The translations under genes and the position numbers were made by a program. DNA of 9,323 nt from Beijerinckiaceae bacterium (GTDB lineage Bacteria; Pseudomonadota; Alphaproteobacteria; Rhizobiales; Beijerinckiaceae): assembly GCA_947456315.1 (NCBI GenBank), contig CANGRU010000040.1, forward strand, positions 1-9,323, written 5' to 3'. Below the pieces are notes generated by a model. It ran no database searches. It was not told where the DNA came from and worked only from the letters and a program-made list of their open reading frames with translations. Shown here piece by piece: positions 6,970 through 9,323 of this stretch (positions are counted from its first letter, which is position 1; every line of letters begins with the position of its first letter).

Positions 6970-6987
6970 TATGAAATATATTTCATA
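6970..6987. promoter_or_regulatory. 18-bp perfect palindrome, candidate operator
   Basis: TATGAAATATATTTCATA is identical on both strands. It lies 31 bases upstream of the leftward omp start codon, in the position of a core promoter or just downstream of it, suggesting a dimeric regulator binding site. It is not followed by a T-run in a terminator position. Confidence 0.55.
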
Positions 6988-7263
6988 ATGTTTCACAATT
7001 TCGCAATTTTAGCAACACTCTATCATCACACTAGGCGACAAATAGGGCTTGAGGGATGCATTGCAGGCGGCCAACAAACAGCCTCCCCCTGCCGCTCGCT
7101 CAAACGTGACCGGAGCCTTTTGAATCTAAGTGGGTGGAGATGAAGCGCAGCTTGTCTGGGGCGCCTAGCCACTAAACCCGTGCGAGCCCGATTAGAATCA
7201 GCGAGCCATGGATAGACCAGCAAGAGTGCGGCGCTTTGCTGACCTTAGAAACCACATAAAAGA

Positions 7264-7285
7264 TATGTTGTATTTGCGCAACATA
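7264..7285. promoter_or_regulatory. Inverted repeat with nested palindrome, candidate operator
   Basis: TATGTTG (7264-7270) and CAACATA (7279-7285) are perfect inverted arms separated by eight bases. The perfect palindrome TTGCGCAA (7274-7281) overlaps the right arm. The site is about 90 bases upstream of the rightward omp start codon, compatible with an operator or activator site. Confidence 0.45.
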
Positions 7286-7376
7286 CTCACAGCATTAGGT
7301 TTTGTATCATTTTCAGAAAGGTAAATTCGGATAGGTGAGTCCTTACGGTTTAGCCGTATTGAAAGAAAATTATTCG

Positions 7377-8102
7377 ATGTTGAAGAAGATTCTCGTCGGC
7401 GCTGCTCTCTGCGCCCTCTCGACTGCCGCTGTTGCTGCAGACATCCCCTCCAAGCGCGCTGCCGCTGCTCCGACTTTCACAACCGTTGAAAGCTGGAATG
7501 GCGCTTACGTTGGTCTGGTCGGCGGCGCTGGCTTGCTCAACAGCACTTTCGACGACAAGAATTGCAATCTTTCTTGCAGCTCTCTCTCGCTCAGCAGCAC
7601 CGGTGTTTCCGGTGGCGTCACTGCCGGTTATAACTTCCAGATCGGCCGTAACACTGTTGTCGGCGTCGAAGCTGACTACGCTTTGACATCGTTCAAGAAG
7701 ACCCTCGTTGACGCTGACTGGGGTTCTGACGGCACACGTCATCAGGTCAAGTGGAACTCGATTGCTACCCTGCGCGCTCGCGCTGGTCTCGCAATCGACC
7801 AGACCCTGATCTATGCGACCGCTGGTCTGGCTCTTGTGAACCAGAAGGCAACAGGTGCTTATTCAGCTGACGGCAGCTGCAACGGCGACTGCTTCAAGCA
7901 GAGCGGCTACCGCGCGGGCTTCGCGGGTGGCTTCGGCGTTGAATACGCCCTGAACCGCAATGTCACAATCAAGGGCGAATATCTCTACATCGCTCTGCCT
8001 GGCAAGCAGTCTCAGGATCTGGCATCGTCAGACACATATGATATGTATGGCGTTAAGTCAGATGCCCATCAGGCTCGCATCGGTGTGAATTATCGCTTCT
8101 AA
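7377..8102 (+). CDS. Omp25/Omp31-family outer-membrane beta-barrel protein, cysteine-containing paralogue
   Basis: The product has 241 residues from the ATG at 7377. The frame is open upstream to a GTG at 7335, but the ATG opens a proper signal peptide (MLKKILVGAALCALSTAAVA, cleaved before ADIP). The ribosome site is only purine-rich (GAAAGAAAA). The first strand motif SWNGAYVGLVGGAGLL (39-54) parallels the divergent paralogue. YNFQIG, VGVEADYAL, ATLRARAGLAIDQTLIYATAGLA and GGFGVEYAL are family strands, and the C-terminus ends YRF. Two Cys-X3-Cys pairs (63/67 and 168/172) lie in predicted surface loops, unusual for the family. Ala codons are mostly GCT/GCC with many CTC and GGC codons, unlike the neighbours' GCG-rich use, which suggests high expression. 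A strong terminator follows. Confidence 0.93.
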   Translation: MLKKILVGAALCALSTAAVAADIPSKRAAAAPTFTTVESWNGAYVGLVGGAGLLNSTFDDKNCNLSCSSLSLSSTGVSGGVTAGYNFQIGRNTVVGVEADYALTSFKKTLVDADWGSDGTRHQVKWNSIATLRARAGLAIDQTLIYATAGLALVNQKATGAYSADGSCNGDCFKQSGYRAGFAGGFGVEYALNRNVTIKGEYLYIALPGKQSQDLASSDTYDMYGVKSDAHQARIGVNYRF

Positions 8103-8130
8103 TCAAGCCTTAAATCACTTTTAGTCATGA

Positions 8131-8162
8131 CTCGGCAGCTCACAAGGCTGCCGGGTTTTTTT
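8131..8162 (+). terminator. Intrinsic terminator of the rightward omp gene
   Basis: CTCGGCAGC (8131-8139) pairs with GCTGCCGGG (8147-8155) as a 9-bp stem (one G-T pair) with a 7-base loop, directly followed by seven T. It lies 28 bases after the omp stop codon. Confidence 0.92.
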
Positions 8163-8402
8163 ATTGTCTGTTTGCAAATGCGCTGAGCCGCATTTTCATC
8201 GTCGGCTGAGCAGATATATTGGGTCGTCGCCTTCAAGGCTGACCAGTCGCAATCAATCTGTCGGTATCGACCTCAGGCAAGTCCGCCTGCCCAAGCAAAA
8301 ACACAGCTTTGCCCACTGGCCGCCAAAGGCGGCATCATCGGAACAAACCCGACAAAAGCGCCTCATGGCGCGGGTTCAGCGAAAATCCAAACGCGTGAAA
8401 GA

Positions 8403-8428
8403 TTCCCGAGACAGAATCATGTCGGGAA
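8403..8428 (-). terminator. Possible weak terminator after tRNA-Val
   Basis: TTCCCGA (8403-8409) and TCGGGAA (8422-8428) form a perfect 7-bp stem with a 12-base loop, 30 bases beyond the tRNA 3' end in the leftward direction. Only a short TCTTT follows, so termination is uncertain. Confidence 0.35.
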
Positions 8429-8458
8429 AGCGTGTGAGAGCTGTTTTATGGAAACTAA

Positions 8459-8533
8459 TGGTGGGCGGTACAGGGATTGAACCTGTGACCCCTCCCGTGT
8501 GAAGGGAGTGCTCTACCGCTGAGCTAACCGCCC
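8459..8533 (-). tRNA. tRNA-Val, anticodon CAC
   Basis: The leftward 75-base sequence folds completely. The acceptor stem GGGCGGT pairs with ACCGCCC, and the D stem is GCTC/GAGC. The anticodon stem CTCCC/GGGAG encloses the loop TTCACAC with anticodon CAC. A 5-base variable loop follows, then a T stem ACAGG/CCTGT around TTCAATC. The discriminator is A, and CCA is encoded in the DNA (8461-8459). It decodes the valine codon GUG. Confidence 0.97.
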
Positions 8534-8564
8534 GCTGTCGGGGCGAACCCAAAGCAGGAGGTGG

Positions 8565-8594
8565 ATGTAGGCCAAGGGCGCCTATCCGGTCAAG
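8565..8594 (-). promoter_or_regulatory. Candidate promoter of tRNA-Val
   Basis: Read leftward, CTTGAC (8594-8589) is followed after 18 bases by CTACAT (8570-8565). This is close to the CTTGAC / CTATAT housekeeping promoter described in rhizobia. The -10 box ends 31 bases before the first base of the mature tRNA, leaving a short 5' leader for RNase P to remove. Confidence 0.6.
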
Positions 8595-8762
8595 CGAGGA
8601 GTGCGGATGACACGGCCCTTTTTGGCCCAACCTGCTCCTTTGTTAAGGTTTTCTATAAGAGCTGCGCTTAGATTGGCCCCGTTGCTTTGCGGACCCGCTT
8701 TGCTTTGGGTTGGCGAAACAGCGGATTTCACGACAAAGGGCGCTTCACGCGCCAGCGGGACG

Positions 8763-9323
8763 ATGACCATGATGAAGCAGATGAAAGCGGCCCTCGTCGG
8801 CCTGACGCTTGCCCTCTCCTGTGGCGGCGCTTCGGCCAGCGATGAAGTGGGCGGCAGCGCCGTCGAATTTCTGCGCATGAACCTGAGATATGATGGCCGC
8901 CCGCAGGCCAGCTCCATCCCGCGTGAGATTGTCTCTTTCAACGGGCAGCATGCGCCTGGCACGATTATCGTCAATGCCACAGAGCGCCGCCTTTATTTCG
9001 TTCTGCCGGAAGGCAAGGCCATCCGCTACGGCGTCGGTGTGGGCCGTCCGGGCTTCGAATGGGCGGGTGCACACGCCATTTCCAACAAGCGCGAATGGCC
9101 GGATTGGACACCCCCCTCCGAGATGCTGAAGCGCCGCCCCGATCTGCCCCGCCACATGTCGGGTGGCCCCGAAAACCCGCTGGGTGCCCGCGCCATGTAT
9201 CTGGGCTCCTCGCTCTATCGCATCCATGGCTCCAACGAGCCTGACACGATCGGGCAGGCCGTCTCCTCGGGCTGCATCCGCATGACCAACGACGACGTGA
9301 CCGATCTTTATTCGCGCGTGAAG
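8763..9323 (+). CDS. L,D-transpeptidase (YkuD/ErfK family), 3' end cut by window
   Basis: The frame is open for 187 codons to the window edge. It starts with a signal peptide (MTMMKQMKAALVGLTLALS, likely cleaved after ASA at 26), so the enzyme acts in the periplasm. Residues about 67-187 are the YkuD catalytic domain: GTIIVNATERRLYFVLPEG (66-84), then YGVGVGRPGFEWAG, and the active-site signature HGSNEPDTIGQAVSSGCIRM at 155-174 with His155, nucleophile Cys171 and Arg173. Such enzymes make 3-3 peptidoglycan cross-links or attach proteins to meso-diaminopimelate. The Cys20 context (ALSC) is a poor lipobox. The binding site (GCGGGACG) is weak, and the ATG at 8769 is an alternative start. Only the last part of the domain and any C-terminal tail are missing. 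Its neighbours include two barrels with mature Ala-Asp ends, possible substrates. Confidence 0.93.
   Translation, partial: MTMMKQMKAALVGLTLALSCGGASASDEVGGSAVEFLRMNLRYDGRPQASSIPREIVSFNGQHAPGTIIVNATERRLYFVLPEGKAIRYGVGVGRPGFEWAGAHAISNKREWPDWTPPSEMLKRRPDLPRHMSGGPENPLGARAMYLGSSLYRIHGSNEPDTIGQAVSSGCIRMTNDDVTDLYSRVK

Larger units (their letters stand above)
6940..7376. promoter_or_regulatory. Shared control region between the divergent omp genes
   Basis: These 437 bases have AT-rich ends and a more GC-rich centre (about 7040-7230). The left end contains an 18-bp palindrome (6970-6987), and the right end an inverted repeat (7264-7285). The centre contains a possible hairpin (7063-7070 with 7085-7092, one mismatch) but no convincing gene. 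A leftward 65-codon frame at 7026-7223 shows no protein-like pattern. A 5-bp hairpin at 7344-7358 lies in the leader just before the right-hand omp gene. I cannot place -35/-10 boxes with certainty for either gene. Confidence 0.6.
8103..8458. other. Intergenic region between omp terminator and tRNA
   Basis: It holds the omp terminator at its left end, a short GCCGCC/GGCGGC hairpin (8319-8333) with no T-run, and a 7-bp hairpin (8403-8428) downstream of the tRNA. A rightward frame at 8164-8502 reads into the antisense of the tRNA and is not protein-like. I see no gene here. Confidence 0.65.

Noticed and set aside
5834..7006. Motif pair AATGTTT and ATTTCGCAA near 5834-5857 and again at 6987-7006
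   Set aside because: The spacing between the two halves differs (15 versus 11 bases), and the sequences are AT-rich, so a shared regulatory site is not supported.
7031..7168. CTAGGCG (7031-7037) and CGCCTAG (7162-7168) as terminal inverted repeats of a small mobile element
   Set aside because: Arms are only 7 bp and 124 bp apart, which is expected by chance. No flanking target duplication or transposase remnant is seen.
7026..7223. Leftward 65-codon frame in the omp control region
   Set aside because: Composition is Arg/Pro/Leu-rich without periodicity, and there is no clear ribosome binding site. It overlaps likely regulatory DNA.
8164..8502. A rightward frame of 112 codons ending GGTGIEPVTPPV
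   Set aside because: Its end is the antisense translation of tRNA-Val, a well-known source of false proteins, and the rest has no protein-like pattern.
8745..9227. Leftward frames opposite the L,D-transpeptidase (also 8582-8980)
   Set aside because: They are shadows of a gene with an intact catalytic signature and signal peptide on the plus strand.
1..9323. CRISPR arrays, phage genes, toxin-antitoxin or defence systems
   Set aside because: I looked for spaced repeats, integrase or transposase motifs and short paired toxin-like genes on both strands and saw none.

Overview
The window looks like a chromosomal segment of an alphaproteobacterium, most likely of the Hyphomicrobiales (Rhizobiales). 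The reasons are two Omp25/Omp31-type beta-barrel proteins, a class II (plant-type) DAHP synthase next to glutathione reductase and ribose-5-phosphate isomerase, a DUF2059 protein between the last two, and promoter-like CTTGAC boxes of the alphaproteobacterial type. The DNA is moderately GC-rich with AT-rich intergenic islands. I see no insertion sequence, CRISPR array, phage gene or integrase. The genus cannot be named from the sequence alone.

Left part (1-3950). A leftward run of genes reads rpiA (ribose-5-phosphate isomerase A), a secreted DUF2059 protein, gor (NADPH glutathione reductase) and, at the edge, the first 30 codons of a class II DAHP synthase. Short gaps (25 and 17 bp) suggest that rpiA, the DUF2059 gene and gor are co-transcribed. 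The DAHP synthase follows after 131 bp and may have its own signals. Divergent from rpiA runs gph (phosphoglycolate phosphatase, HAD family), with a 56-residue membrane protein starting 6 bp after it. The theme is central carbon and redox housekeeping: pentose phosphate interconversion, NADPH-dependent thiol reduction, 2-phosphoglycolate removal and entry to the shikimate pathway.

Middle part (3951-5645). Three leftward genes of poorly known function: a four-helix membrane protein, a small lipoprotein with two further cysteines, and a proteasome-like Ntn-hydrolase protein. The last apparently starts at TTG, which places a threonine directly after the initiator Met as in proteasome beta subunits and HslV.

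Right part (5646-9323). Two divergent outer-membrane beta-barrel genes share a 437-bp control region that holds an 18-bp perfect palindrome and a second inverted repeat. Each gene ends at a clear hairpin terminator. Next come tRNA-Val(CAC), encoded leftward with CCA and its own promoter, and a rightward L,D-transpeptidase gene cut by the window end. Both barrels are predicted to begin with Ala-Asp after signal peptide removal, which is the N-terminal signature of barrels that L,D-transpeptidases attach to peptidoglycan in Brucella and Coxiella. The three genes may therefore form a local envelope-tethering set.

The most interesting points are the Ala-Asp barrels beside an L,D-transpeptidase, the unclassified proteasome-like protein, and the palindromes in the shared omp control region. 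Nothing here amounts to a clearly new multi-gene system.
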